From Dichetophora obliterata (lineage: Eukaryota > Arthropoda > Insecta > Diptera > Sciomyzidae), in assembly GCA_963920525.1 (NCBI GenBank), contig OY986436.1, positions 14,397,467 through 14,461,466 of the forward strand: a stretch of DNA of 64,000 nt. Reading direction: 5' to 3'. A program made the position numbers and the translations under genes. The notes beneath the pieces are model-generated. The model saw only the letters and a program-made list of their open reading frames with translations. It did no database searches and had not been told where the DNA came from. Numbering within the stretch: the first letter of the stretch is position 1; the number at the start of each line of letters is the position of its first letter. This document shows positions 1 to 11,217 of this stretch, piece by piece.

Positions 1-48
1 CTCAGGGAATTATTGAATTTCGTACACGGCTGCCATACTAGAGTTATA

Positions 49-302
49 ATATCTGTGGTCAAAAGCACTAAGCGCTTAAGTCAAAAATTGCTGTTTCGAG
101 TAATCTCGTGTTAAAGTTTTCAATCGCCATATGAATTGTATGAAAGAGTCTTTTGTTTTTGTGTCATAACTTTGGCTAGGGTCATGCTAGAAGCTCCAGA
201 TTTTGTGTGCTTATAAAGCTATATGCTTGAAACACATTTACATCAATAACTCAGTTTTGTCTTAAGTCGACTTAAGCGCTTAGTGCTTTTGACCACAGAT
301 AT
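49..302. mobile_element. 254-bp MITE with perfect 34-bp terminal inverted repeats
   Basis: The segments 49-82 and 269-302 are exact reverse complements over 34 bases (outer end ATATCTGTGGTCAAAAGC). The core of about 186 bases has no reading frame, so this is a non-autonomous TIR element. Next to the right arm lies a short palindrome, CTTAAGTCGACTTAAG. The flanks are TA-rich, so the target duplication (TA or ATAT) cannot be resolved. The perfect arm identity suggests a fairly recent insertion or gene conversion. The superfamily is not assigned. Confidence 0.75.
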
Positions 303-1047
303 ATGAAATGAAGTCACCTTAGCTGAAAGTTTATTGCAAGTACTTTATGAGAGCTCTCATAGCCCTAATTGAATCTGCAGTAATCATTAAAAAAAACAAA
401 AATTATGTTGAGCGGCTTTTGAAAATAAGAGCTGTGGTTACAGTTGTGATACATTCAGTATTGTGGCTACTGCAACCAACTTTTAAATCTTGCGGTAGAG
501 AAACTCCAATACGGCTATTGTAGCCTCAATAAGGTTTTCACGCTTTTACTGAAGACTCTAAAACCACAAAAGACAAATTTCTCCATTTTAGTTTTGGCTT
601 TGCAGCGTGCTTGTTGGCAAATATTAAAAAAATTGTTTTTAAAGTTAATCGGTATTTTCTTTGATAATCGCTTTACTTTGATAATAAATATTATGCCTAT
701 TGTATTGAAAAAGGCGTGGTATTTTACAATTCCATTGTCTAAAACTATTTGTAAGCATGTTTCAGATGCATGCTAATGGTTTGTCGTTTATAATATGGGA
801 TTTTTAAAGTTCCATAAAAACAATTTTAAAAAAATAGCTTGTAATATTCAATGAACAATTAAAATTTTATATTTATTTGATCAAAAAAGTAATATTTTTT
901 CAAATGATTTGAAATAAAAATTTAAAAATTATTTAAAAATAACACTTTTTTAAGCAAACGGCATTAAGAAATTGGTGATAACCTTAAAAGCGCAGAGGTA
1001 AGTAGCTTAAATAAAAAAGTTCTGACAACCTCAACATAAGGATTTAT
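303..1047. other. AT-rich stretch, no gene seen
   Basis: No coding signal beyond a short 60-codon frame without recognisable similarity, and no inverted or tandem repeat was seen. Confidence 0.5.
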
Positions 1048-1267
1048 GGCTATCAAAACCGAATTCCTCTCACCATTATAAAAGGCGCTGCTATGACCCC
1101 TCCACATTTCGGCTGTCAAAACCGAATTCCTCTCACCATCGCAAAAGGCGCTATTATGACCCCTTCACAATTCGGCTGTCAACACCGAATTCCTCTCACC
1201 ATCGCAAAAGGCGCTGTTATGACCCCTTCACAATTCGGCTATCAAAACCGAATTCCTCTCACCATTA
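1048..1267 (+). repeat. 63-bp tandem repeat, about 3.5 copies
   Basis: Units begin at 1048, 1111, 1174 and 1237 (GGCTATC or GGCTGTC followed by AAAACCGAATTCC) and are 63 bases each, i.e. 21 codons, with only a few substitutions. Because the period is a multiple of three, a frame stays open through the array and encodes a 21-residue repeat. The unit is more GC-rich than its surroundings. It is a local minisatellite; a coding role is not supported by a start site or flanking exon. Confidence 0.85.
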
Positions 1268-2325
1268 AAAGTTCTTACAGTTTTCTGTGAGGTTGTCAAA
1301 ACCGGCAGAGTATCTCTTAAACAGGATCTAACAGCCCTTATGGAAGTTGTCAGAGCCTCGCATATGAAATTTTTTGAGAACCGTAATATTGCGGCTAGAA
1401 AAAGCGAAGTTTTGATAGCATCGCCAGTTCTGTGAGTGTATGCATACGTATTTATTTACAACATTTATTTATCACTGTTTGTTCCTTTTTAATACTAAGA
1501 ATACTTTTAATTGCATCTTCCAGAAGTTATAGGAGTACAAATAACTTTGTAGAACCAGCTTTATTATATTTGGCCCATTGAATGCAAATTTCTAAATTTG
1601 AGCATCATCATGCTTTATTTTTGGCTCTACATTTTCTGACTCTACATCGTCTTCGTTTTCTACCTGATCATCTTCGAAATCATATGCCACTATTTGTTTA
1701 ACCTATATTTTTAGATCGTATACTGAAAATGCAATCTAAAAATATTAAATATTTTACACGTTTCATTGTAAAAAAACCAAAACTAATATTTGATAGTAAC
1801 ATTTCGAAAACCTGAATTTAGCAATTTTACTCCATTTTTCATTGCTTAGGAATTCTCGTTTTGATATAAGAAGGATGATAGAGATAGATTGTCCACTCAT
1901 CGAAATTATAACTTTGTATCAGAAATTTATTCCAGCATTTGGCTAGCGATGCTTTAGAGAAGGGCTTCCATCCTAATGCTAGTCCTGCATTAAGCATCGT
2001 TAAAAATTGCAAGAAGTCTGGATAGAAAACTTTGTTTGTAATGTAGTTATACCAACCGAATGGAATTTGGTCCACAGGCTTAATAGGTGGTATAACATTT
2101 GGTGGCGTATAAAGTACCCAAATTTTGCCACCAACTGTGCTATTGATCAGTTCTTCTGCCGGAGGATTAGATGGTGCATTATCCAGAATTAGTTGTAAGG
2201 TAAGTTGTTTTCGGCAAGAAAATGTTTTATCTAAAGAGCACGGTTAAAAATCTTGGACTGCTTTTTAATCCAAACCGTGGTTTTAAAGAATTTTTAATCC
2301 AAGAATAACTCTTTTTAATACCTTT

Positions 2326-2541
2326 TTAGTTTAATTTAGTTGGGTCTCAAACCCACGTTCCTGACACGAACTTAATTGCATTCGTGATGATGCAAAATAA
2401 GCGAAACCTTGTTAACAACTGAGTTGGAGGAGTGGTTAAGGTGTTAGACCAGCACATCAGAGGAAGTGTGCTCAAATCACGAACTGGTAAGAAAGGTTAT
2501 TTATTTTAGTTGAATTTAACTGGGTCTCGAACCCACGTTTT
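2326..2541 (-). repeat. Two direct copies of a tRNA T-arm-like block
   Basis: About 36 bases are repeated at 2326-2363 and 2504-2541 (core TGGGTCTCRAACCCACGTT). The minus strand reads GTGGGTTCGAGACCCA, a good Pol III B box and T-arm hairpin. No matching A box sits upstream of either copy. They look like tRNA-derived fragments carried by the surrounding TIR element. Confidence 0.5.
2424..2492 (+). other. tRNA-like relic (possible SINE head)
   Basis: GGAGGAGTGGTTAAGG resembles a D-arm/A box and GTGCTCAAATCAC, about 40 bases further on, resembles a T-arm/B box. The acceptor stem does not pair, so it is not a working tRNA. It lies between the two T-arm-like blocks and may be part of a tRNA-derived element. 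Confidence 0.35.
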
Positions 2542-2939
2542 TGCCCAAGCTTGCTTAAAATAAAATAGTTTTTTATTTTAAAATGATATTAATATTGCTT
2601 TTTTTAACTTTTTGCGAATTAAAAACGAATCTTTTTTGGATTAGAAAAATGTAAACTTTTCTTTGGATTAAAAATGAATCTGCTTTTGGTATTGTCCTGT
2701 TTGTAATCCAAAAAAGTGTATAATTTTGTCCAATAATTTTAACCGTGTCAAGATCAAAGTAAGAATAAAATAATATCTGAAACTTCTAACAGGCTTACCT
2801 GAGGAACATGTTTTCGAAAATTTAATTTTTGAATATAGTGCATAACATCCAGGCTTTTTTGGATAGGCGAAGTCAACAGAAATGCTCGGGGATTTTGAGA
2901 TTTTCCGATCAATATGAATATATATATATATGTATACAT

Positions 2940-3239
2940 TCTGTTTTACTACGTTTTATTCTGCTAAAAACACTGATTTTGTGTGTTGTTCGTTAAACTG
3001 AGTACAGCTAAATTTATTTGGTCCGTTTTTTAATGTACTCAATGGAAACCATTTGATTGTTCGTTATTTTACATGTAATAACAATAGAGTTCAGCTACTA
3101 CAGCTTTTTCACACTTTCTCCGCAATAGATCATTTTAAGAACCAATCCAAATATCATTGAAATATCTCAAAGATATCGATAGAAGTGGTCAAAAAAAAAA
3201 CCAAAAGGGAGAAAAATTTACCCACCATAATATGGGTTG
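2940..3239. other. Intergenic stretch, nothing recognised
   Basis: AT-rich sequence between the Tigger-like relic and the 3' side of the first non-LTR element. A short (AT)n run lies at its left border. Confidence 0.4.
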
Positions 3240-3290
3240 GGCTCAGGGACAACACAAGACATAACAACTAACCATGCGTTTACATAGATC

Positions 3291-6099
3291 TTATCCTTCA
3301 TTAGTTTTCAATCTACTTTTGAGTTGACCTTTCGACAAGTTAACATCAAACACGTTACAGTTGTTAACAAAGGTACTCATGCGATTTAATGGAGCAGTTA
3401 ACATATAATTTGTTCTACTAAATGGTAAATAAATCAAGTTGTTAGAGTTTCTACTGCTTCTACGGTTAGTGTTAAATTTTATAAGAGAAAGAAGCTCTGG
3501 AGAGTCGAATACACCAGTTATGAGTTGGTGTAAGTAGACGATATCAGCAGATTTTCTTCTCTCACTTAAAGATTGCATTTTTAATAATTTCAAACGATCC
3601 TCATATGGAGGAAGGTTAAATGTGTCAGTTCCACTCAAGCCTCTTAGAGCAAACCGAACAAAACGTTTTTGAATTCTTTCTATACGATCAACATGCACAT
3701 TGTAATGTGGGGACCATACTTGACTTGCGTACTCCAAGTGAGGACGGACGATTGAATAATACAGAGTTGTAGTTGTTATTAAGCTATCAAACTCTTTGGC
3801 CCACCGTTTTATAAAACCAAGCATAGAAGACGCTTTTTTACAAATTGTGTCAATATGCATGTTAAACGACAATTTAGAATCCATGCATATACCAAGGTCT
3901 TTGACGACTTAAAGCAGTATCTTTAATTTTGTATTCAAAAATAAAATTGGTCCTTTTACGCGAAACTATGGGCAAAATGGGCGAAACTATACGCCAAACT
4001 ATGGGCATTTATCTGGATTTATTTATTTTCATATGATATTTTCATATCATCTGCATAAATAAGCAAATGAGAGTGTTTAATGACGTGGGTAACATCATTA
4101 ATTGCCAAAATAAACAGAAGTGGACCCAGGTGGCTTCCTTGAGGAACACCCGATTCTGCAACAAATTCAGAACACAACACGCCTCGGAACCGTATTTGAT
4201 AACATCGCTCCATCAAATACGATTTGATCCAGTTTACAAAATATTGTGGAAATCCCATTAATTTAAGTTTAAATAAAATTAGATTATGTGGTAATTTATC
4301 AAATGCTTTGCTAAAGTCAGTGTAAATACAATCGACTTGGCTACCAGAATTAATAGATTTTAAGCAGAATGTAGTGAAATCAAGGAGATTAGACACAGTG
4401 GATCTGCCAGTAACAAAACCATGCTGACGAGTTGTCATGACTTGCCCACAGTGAATTTTCACTCGATCGTACACTATTCGCTCAAAAAGTTTAGGAATCG
4501 AAGACAATTTAGCGATAGGCCTATAATTAGTGACGTCCTTCCTGCAACCTTTTTTGTAAATAGGACTGATATAAGATTTTTTCCAAAAAAGAGGAAAATT
4601 ACTTTCATTAATTGATTTATTAAAAAGTAACGAAAGTGGCTGACATAAAATGGAGCCGCATTGTTTTAACACTGCGGCAGGAATTCCATCTGGTCCAGCG
4701 CTAAAATCCTCATCGATTGATTCAATATACTTAAAAATATCCTCCGAGGTAAAAGATATATGCCCCAAAGAAACTCTGGATGCGTTGTTCATATAATCAA
4801 AATAGGCTAAATCAGGATTAAAAGAATCTGAACAAAATGATTCTTTAAAAAGATTGGCAAATAAGCCACAAATAATGGTGGAATCGTCAGTAAATCCATC
4901 CTGAAGTTTGAAAGAAGAAGGAAATCCATCAGTCTTCTTCTTAACATTAATAAATCCCCAAAATTTTCTTGGATCAGACAAAATACTCAGCTTCATATTA
5001 TCCAAATACTCATTATATAATGCAGCTGAGCAATTCTCAAATTCCAGAAACAAACGTTTGTATGCTTCTAGGTCATTTGAGTCAAAACTACAAACATATT
5101 TATTCCATGCCCTATTCCTATTGTTGCGAAGAGTCTTTAAATCCTTTGTGTACCAAGGGTACGCAGAATTTTTCGCAAATTTGAGACTATATGGTACACA
5201 CTGAGAAAACATAGCAAAGAGCTCCGTATAGAAATAATTTATTGAACTATTAAGACTATTATTATTTATGTACTCTGTAATTATAATTAATTTACTATAA
5301 AGTAAATTATTCAACCCCAAAAAGTCAGCTTTTTTGAAATTGAATTCATAAACTGTGTCAACAGAGCTTGAATTTACCATATTTTCCCTATCGGATTTAT
5401 ACCAAACACTCAAAGGTGGATGGTAATTATCAATAGTAGTCAAAGCATGAAGTGCCTTCTGAACAATGACATTGTTACTGTCTGTAGTTAAGACTAGGTC
5501 AAGCAGCCTTTCCAGACTATTATAAATACAACTAACTTGTTCTAAGTCAGAACATATATTGTCAACAAATATATGTTCTTGGCGTGTCTTCGAATTAGAT
5601 GCACAAAAATGTGTTTCATCGTCAGAAGAATGCCATTTTAAGTCAGGCAAATTAAAATCGCCCAACAATAAAATGTCGTCATTAACGTCAAGTATATTTA
5701 ATATAAATTCTATGCAATCCGCAAGGCTTGCATAGACCTCTACACTGCTCTTGGAAGGAACGTATGCATTAATAACAAATACATTTGAATTGCAATGTAC
5801 AACCTTAACGCATATAAGTTCGATATTAGCAGAGCAGGGAATATCAATAAAGGAACTAACACAGGAGTTCCTTACAACTAATAGGACACCACCACCAACT
5901 GCAGAATTATTGTCAGCGTGTCTGTCCTTCCTATATACTTCAAAACTATTGTCAAACAGTTCTAAGTCAGTAATTCCTCCGTTCAACCAAGTTTCAGTTA
6001 ACGCGATAATATCTTCAGAAAAATTCTGAGTTGACAAAAAACTGTCGCGCGTCTTTGAACGCAATCCCCTTACATTTTGATAGTAAAGGGAAAGCCTAT
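3291..6099 (-). pseudogene. ORF2 of non-LTR element A: endonuclease and reverse transcriptase
   Basis: Beginning at YYQNVRGLRSKT (about 6090 downward) it has an apurinic endonuclease domain (IIALTETWLNG; GGGVLLVVRN; LLLGDFNLPDLKW). The RT follows with GPDGIPAAVLKQ, NYRPIAKLSSIPKLFERIV, RQHGFVTGRSTVSNLLDF, DFSKAFDKLPH, SGVPQGSHLGPLLFIL and the catalytic YADD near 4040. The frame stops at 4019. About 55 bases of duplicated filler (two copies of AAACTATGGGC) replace part of the thumb region, and a single-base shift follows before the C-terminal domain (3291-3884: RPHLEYASQVW; RIERIQKRFVRFAL). No RNase H is present. It cannot make a full protein. Confidence 0.85.
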
Positions 6100-7043
6100 T
6101 TAGTTTTTTTGGGTCTGACTGGCGATATTATTTGTCCTTCTAGACCTGTGTTTAGGCTTAAACTCAGAAACAAAGATATTATCAGCCCACAGATTAGAGC
6201 TCAGAATAGTTGCAAACTCTTCAGCAGCCACTGTGAGAATAAATGATGCGTGGGACGGTTTATTGCCAATTTTTTTGCATGAGCAGAAAGCAGTCTGACT
6301 TACTAAACGATTATGTTTGACAAACGTCAATACATTTTCACTTGTTGTGTCGGGCTGAAGGCGTGAAATGAAAACCTTTTTTTTCCTCGACAACGCTCTT
6401 AAATTTAATGAACTATTGCGCTCATTAGTTATGTCACTAGCCGGCGGAGAAAGAGATGGAGGAGATGGAGTGATAACTGTATTATCCATTCTCACTGGCG
6501 TAAACACTGGTTTAGCCGAAATCTGCTTCGTTTCTAAAGTGGCTGGAAGCGTCATACGCCGCTTATTATTTTTATTTTTTGAATTATTTCTCTTTTTTTT
6601 CGAAATATTAAGGCTTTATTAGATGAAATGATTTGAGTCTCAGAAGGACAGGCTGGAAGAGTCTGAGACAATGCGGTCGAAATATTTACCGATGAAGACT
6701 TTTCATCATAAATGCTAGTGCTAGGTGAGGTGCTTACTTCATTAAAAAATGTAACAATTTCTTTAAAATTGTTATTTAAAGCATTAAGACTATCACCGAA
6801 AAGCTTAATTTTTGAGAAAAACTCATCTGGTGAAAGAACCCTGCACGAAGCACAATACCAGCGAAGACCTGATCGTGGTGAGATTAAATCATCAAGACAC
6901 GACTTAGAGATCCCAGCACATGAAGTATGGAACAAACGCCCACATGGGCCAGAACAACTGAACATATGGTTCAGAATGTTTTGACTTTTGCAAAGCTCGT
7001 CTAAAGAACAAGCAGCAAAATTTTCTACGGAAAAATATTCCAT
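6100..7043 (-). pseudogene. ORF1 of non-LTR element A: PHD-type zinc finger protein
   Basis: The first segment (7043 down to 6552) starts MEYFSVENFAA and carries a PHD-like Cys/His pattern: FSCSGPCGRLFHTSCAGI, then LRWYCASC. A coiled region follows. The frame then shifts at an A-run (minus AAAAAAAAGAG, near 6595), so the protein continues as the 6555-6100 segment with VFISRLQPDTTSENVL, an RRM-like nucleic-acid-binding block seen in LINE ORF1 proteins. It ends TAA at 6100-6102, next to a slippery heptamer. ORF1 proteins bind the element RNA and act in the retrotransposition particle. One frameshift is the only clear lesion, so decay is mild. Confidence 0.7.
6103..6109 (-). promoter_or_regulatory. 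Possible -1 frameshift heptamer A AAA AAC at the ORF1 stop
   Basis: The last ORF1 codons on the minus strand read CAA AAA AAC TAA. This places the canonical X XXY YYZ heptamer A-AAA-AAC in the correct phase immediately before the stop. A -1 slip continues with CTA AAT AGG CTT and reaches YYQNVRGLRSKT, the N-terminal edge of the endonuclease domain, with no intervening stop. A downstream pseudoknot was not assessed. An alternative is stop-restart translation. Confidence 0.45.
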
Positions 7044-7250
7044 AGCGAAAAAATAAAGTTAAAAATTATATGTGTGCAAAAATAATGTCCACTAAGTGCA
7101 AATGGGTTAATATAAAAGGTTACAGTTTAAAAGCAACTGCAACAATTCGCTGTGCTTAGTTTGTGCAAATAAACAAATAAAGCACAAAGAGGAACGCAAA
7201 AAAAAAGAGAAAGAAAAAAGTATATACTTAAGCAGCAGCTCAACTATCAA

Positions 7251-8044
7251 ACTACGATGAGAAATAAAACGATATATGTACCACAATGAACATTAAAAAA
7301 CTTAATATACTACACCATTAAAAAAAGGAACTTCACTTTATTAACACTAAGAATAATTTTCAAACACAAAACAGCACACACGGAGATTAATAAAACCGAT
7401 ATAAACAAAATACAATAACAAAAACAATAACACAATATAAATGACCGTCACCGGCTATATGACGAGATTTACTGAGCAAAAGTTATTTGCGGTTTTCGTA
7501 GAATCGAATGTTCGTTAAATCGAAAAACTACTGTAATGGGAAAACAGTGAAGTTTCATAATAAAGCCACTTTATCTATGGACTTTGCTTATTTAAAAATA
7601 TATTGAGTTTCCAAAATATATATGTCGTAACTCACGCGACATAACCCACGAGACAAAATTTCCTTAAATTTAAATTGGGTGTTTAGGTAATTAGGTAATT
7701 AGGTAGTAAAGTAATTATGTTATTTAGTAATTAACAAACAAATTGTAAATATTGCTCTTTTCTTGCCTCAACCATTTTTGTATTATCTTTAGCCAATGCC
7801 TCGAGTTTTTAAATTTAAAAAAAAAACAAAAAGTTTACGAAAAATTTACTAAACATTTACGAAAAAATAAACTACATTTGTGAAACAGTGCAGAAGATTT
7901 AATCATTATGATTAATGAATTTATATAGAAATTTCTTAAATTAATAAAATCAAAATGTTTCTCTTATTAATATCATAAAATAGAAAGTTTTTAATAAGTT
8001 TTAAGGACTTTTTTCTGGAAATGTCCATATACTAGAATTAAGAC
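7251..8044. other. AT-rich spacer between two non-LTR elements
   Basis: No open frame, tandem array or inverted repeat of note. A three-fold run of TTAGGTAAT lies near 7683-7705. Confidence 0.4.
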
Positions 8045-8173
8045 AAATAATTTGAATAAATAAAGATATATCTATTTATTTATTCATTATTATTATTTAT
8101 CAAACAGAGATTTATTCTCTTAATGACTACTTAAAATATGAAAATACAGTATATTATAACAATTTGATGCAGG

Positions 8174-9432
8174 TTACGTTAAGTTACTGGAATTATTACA
8201 TACACTATTAATATATAAAAGCAGAGAATTCTTAAAGACACTTCTACTTAAACCTAGATTAAAGTCTATATCTCGACATACTGAATTTGCCAGTTTTAAG
8301 CAACGAGTGATTGGTTCCTTCATACTGTAGCTTACTCTATGAAATGGCTCATGAAATAATCTTTGAGATCTCAGATCACGTGAAGGTACGTAAAAGCATA
8401 ATTGAAAAAGCAAAGTGGAACAGTTTATTTCAAAGAATATTAAATCCCGTACGAACATAGTGGAAAAATATTTCCGGCAATTTTCCAAGGATAGAACACC
8501 GAGAGCCTTCTCACATAATATTCTGGCATTTCGATATTCCAATTTAAGCGACTGATTGCAATTCTCGTAAAACATCGCTGAATTCTTTCGATTCTATTAG
8601 AAGCGCATCTATAGAAATGGTCCCAGATTATGCAGCAGTATTCTAAGAAAGATCTTACAAATGCAAAATATAACGATTTTAGAGAAAATGGATCACAAAG
8701 GTCTATAGTGTTTCTGAAACCTAACATAGCATTTGCTTTTGCTACAATATAATCTTTTTGCTTGGGGAACCCTAGTTTATTATCAAGTATAACTCCAAGA
8801 TATTTCTTTACAGTTATTCTAGACAATGTAATAATTCCGAGTTTATATGTGTAAACTACAGACGATAAAATTCGATTGAAAGTTAAACTTTGGCATTTAA
8901 ATACATTCAGCGGTAGTAAATTGTCGCTGCACCAAACAGATAATTGGAGCAAATCTCTTTCAAGATTCAAACAATCGTTAGTGTTTTTTATAATAGAAAC
9001 AGTCTTTTTGTCATCAGCATACATTAAACACTGCGAAAATGTTATTTTTTTATGAATGTCATTTACGAATAAAAGAAACAGAAGTGGCCCCAAGTGACTG
9101 CCCTGCGGAACTCCTGAAGAAACCGATATAATATCTGACAGTATATTGTTAATACGAACAAATTGTGTCCATCTTGTAAGGTATTACTCGAACCATTTTA
9201 AAAAGTTAGCCAAATAATTCGAGTTTTTCTATGAGTAACTCATGACGAACTCTATCAAAGGCTTTTGAAAAATCTGTAAATTTAACATCACTTTGATGTC
9301 CTTCTTCAAAACAATTCAAAATATATTTAGAAAATATTGCCAAATTTGGAGTTGTTGACCTTCCCGTGATAAAACCGTGTTGATACGGAGATATAACCTC
9401 TTTTATTAAAAAAATGAGCCTGTTATATATTA
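8174..9432 (-). pseudogene. Reverse transcriptase of element B, C-terminal part
   Basis: On the minus strand the order is YQHGFITGRSTTPNLAIF, DFSKAFDRVRHELLIEKL, a frameshifted stretch, SSGVPQGSHLGPLLFLL, MYADDKK (catalytic YADD), then the thumb and a C-terminal domain ending FKNSLLLYINSVCNNSSNLT. Reading needs changes of frame near 9220, 9100 and 8560. No RNase H follows. The catalytic motif is kept but the protein cannot be made in one piece. Confidence 0.75.
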
Positions 9433-10719
9433 TTGGGGGTTGGAATTAGTTTTAAAGGTTTTCTAAGAGATGGCGTAACTATCAATAGATCGCATCGGGC
9501 ACACCTGTGACTATATTCATTTCAAAGCACATTGTCTAAGCTTCATTTTTCAGTATGTGTCATTCCACTGAAGTGTAAACAACATATATTTTTTTCTCTG
9601 TGAACATGTCGACTTTCGTTCCAACAAAACGCAATTTGCGGGAAGGTTTACTTTTGTGCTTCCATTTGAAGAAAAAAGCGGTTGAAGCACAACGCACGCT
9701 TACTGAGGCTTACGGGAACTATGCTCCATCGATTTCTACTTGTGAGTACTGGTTCCGTCGGTTTAAAAGTGGTGATTTTGATACGGAAGACAAAGAGCGT
9801 CCGGGCCAGCCGAAAAAGTTTGAAGATGAGGAATTGGAGGCTTTGCTCGATGAAGACCCGTGTCAAACCCTTTAAGAATTGTCAGAATAATTGGAAGTCG
9901 ACTTATCAACGGTCGGAAAACGCTTGAAGGCCATGGGAATGATTCAAAAGCAAGGAAATTGGGTGCCGTACCAGTTGAAGCCGAGAGACGTTGAACGGCG
10001 ATTTTGCATGTACGAACAACTGCTTCAACGGCATAAAAGGAAGAGTTTTTTGCATCGTATTGTCACTGGCGATGAAAAGTGGATCCATTACGATAATCCT
10101 AAGCGAAAAAAATCGTGGGGACCACCCGGCCATGCATCAACATCGAGGGCCAAGCCGAATATTCATGGCGCCAAGCTTATGCTGTGTATTTGGTAGGATC
10201 AGAAAGGTGTCGTGTACTATGAGCTGCTAAAACCTAACGAAACCATCACTGGGGAACGCTACCAACAACAATTGATGCAATTGAGCCGAGCATTAAAGGT
10301 TAAACGGCCGGAATATGCCAAAAGACACGACAAAGTGGTTTTTCAACATGACAACGCACGGCCACATGTTGCAAGAATCGTCAAGGAAACGTTGGAGGCG
10401 CTGAATTGGGATGTGCTACCCCACCCGCCTTATAGCCCAGACATAGCCCCTTCCGACTACCACCTATTCAGATCGATGACGCATGGCTTGGCTGAGCAGC
10501 GCTTCACTTCTTACGAGGATACCAAAAAATGGGTCGATTCGTGGATTGCCTCAAAAGACGAATCGTTCTTCCGGCGCGGAATCCATATGCTGCCAGAAAG
10601 ATGGGAAAATGTTGTAGCTAACGATGGACAATACTTTGAATAATATACATTGTACCGTTGTTTCTAAATAAATGCTCAAAAACCGAAAAAAAACCTTTAA
10701 AATTAATTCCAACCCCCAA
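9433..10719 (+). mobile_element. Full-length mariner element
   Basis: The element is 1287 bases, the size expected of mariner. Its terminal repeats TTGGGGGTTGGAATTA match their complement at the right end for about 29 bases with one mismatch. TA lies on both sides (9431-9432 and 10720-10721), the mariner target duplication. It sits inside non-LTR element B, so it arrived later. The single transposase frame is unshifted but carries three stop codons. Confidence 0.95.
9606..10643 (+). pseudogene. mariner transposase (DD34D), three nonsense codons
   Basis: From ATG 9606 to TAA 10641-10643 the frame is 345 codons, the canonical mariner length, with no indel. The N-terminal HTH part includes CEYWFRRFKSGDFD. 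Catalytic residues are kept: TGDEKWIHYDN, QHDNARPHVA and SPDIAPSDYHLF, with exactly 34 residues between the second and third Asp. In-frame stops occur at 9873 (TAA), 9888 (TAA) and 10194 (TAG in place of a Trp codon within CIW-W). The WVPH-type motif reads WVPYQL. The copy is dead by point mutation only. Transposase would cut and paste the element at TA sites. Confidence 0.95.
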
Positions 10720-10721
10720 TA

Positions 10722-11217
10722 ATTTTTCAAAAAGTTTAGGGATCGTGGATATTTTACATATTGGAAAAACATACGTTTTTAGAACCGGTTTTATGGATCG
10801 TTGTAATGTTAGTAATTTTCCAATCCGTTAGAAATTTGAATTTTATTATTGATTGATTAAAAATTGTCGTTAATGGTTAACATAACGCGTCTGCGCAACT
10901 TTTTAATTGAATGGGTGGAAAACCATCCCACCCGGCTTTTTTATCAAGGCTTAATTGCTTTAACCCTTCCCAAACTTCTATTGAGCTAAGTTCTAGGTCA
11001 CCTATATTAAGTAAACAACAGGATAAGTCTGTGTAGGTATTGTATTTAAATAAACATATACTGATCGAAAGAATTCCGCGAAAATATTGCAAATTGATAG
11101 AGGGTCAGATGTTGTATTACCCATATATTGAATAATATTAGGAATGCCCGTAGTCTTCTTTTTGCTTTTAATAAAATGCCAAAAACTTTTTTTAATGATA
11201 AAATAAAAATAAAACAA
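10722..11217 (-). pseudogene. Reverse transcriptase of element B, N-terminal part
   Basis: The minus strand encodes FWHFIKSKKKTTGIP with IFAEFFRSVY (11217 downward), then after a frameshift LDKKAGWDGFPPIQLKSC, the usual GPDGIPP block with P changed to W. FLTDWKITNITTIHKTGS and ISTIPKLF lie next to the mariner insertion. Everything upstream of the RT is missing. Confidence 0.7.

Larger units (their letters stand above)
2239..2750. mobile_element. TIR element inserted in the Tigger-like relic
   Basis: The ends CACGGTTAAAAATCTTGGAC (left) and the complement of the right end, CACGGTTAAAATTATTGGAC, are near-identical inverted repeats. The interior has several TTTGGATTA motifs and two copies of a tRNA T-arm-like block. 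It splits the transposase relic between its HVPQV segment and its LILDNAP segment, which fixes it as an insertion. No clear target duplication was found and no coding frame is present. Confidence 0.6.
1590..2939 (-). pseudogene. Tigger/pogo-like (Tc1/mariner, Jerky type) transposase relic
   Basis: Read on the minus strand, 2754-2939 encodes a segment with GKSQNPRAF and FRKHVPQV, and 1839-2196 encodes LILDNAPSNPPAEEL, then PPNVIPPIKPVDQIPFGW and a helical C-terminal part. LDNAPSNP carries the second catalytic Asp of the DDE domain of Tigger/Jerky transposases, and PPN...KPVDQ is the usual block with the third acidic residue. At 1600-1690 an acidic stretch follows, as in the C-terminal tails of this family. 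The N-terminal HTH domains are missing. The two halves are separated by a 512-bp TIR element (2239-2750), with a frameshift at the left junction (near 2195). It is a dead copy. Confidence 0.75.
3240..7250 (-). mobile_element. Non-LTR retrotransposon A (jockey/CR1 group), inactive
   Basis: On the minus strand the order is a PHD-like zinc-finger ORF1, then apurinic endonuclease plus reverse transcriptase ORF2, with no RNase H. This is the layout of CR1/jockey-type LINEs. About 190 bases of possible 5' UTR lie above 7043 and a short 3' UTR ends near 3240. Both ends are inferred, as no target duplication or poly(A) was found. ORF1 has a frameshift in a homopolymer, and ORF2 has a deletion with filler sequence near 3960-4019. 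Confidence 0.8.

Noticed and set aside
2424..2492. Possible functional tRNA gene
   Set aside because: D- and T-arm-like parts exist but the acceptor stem does not pair.
4067..5204. Several plus-strand frames of 64-98 codons
   Set aside because: They are shadows of the RT gene on the minus strand.
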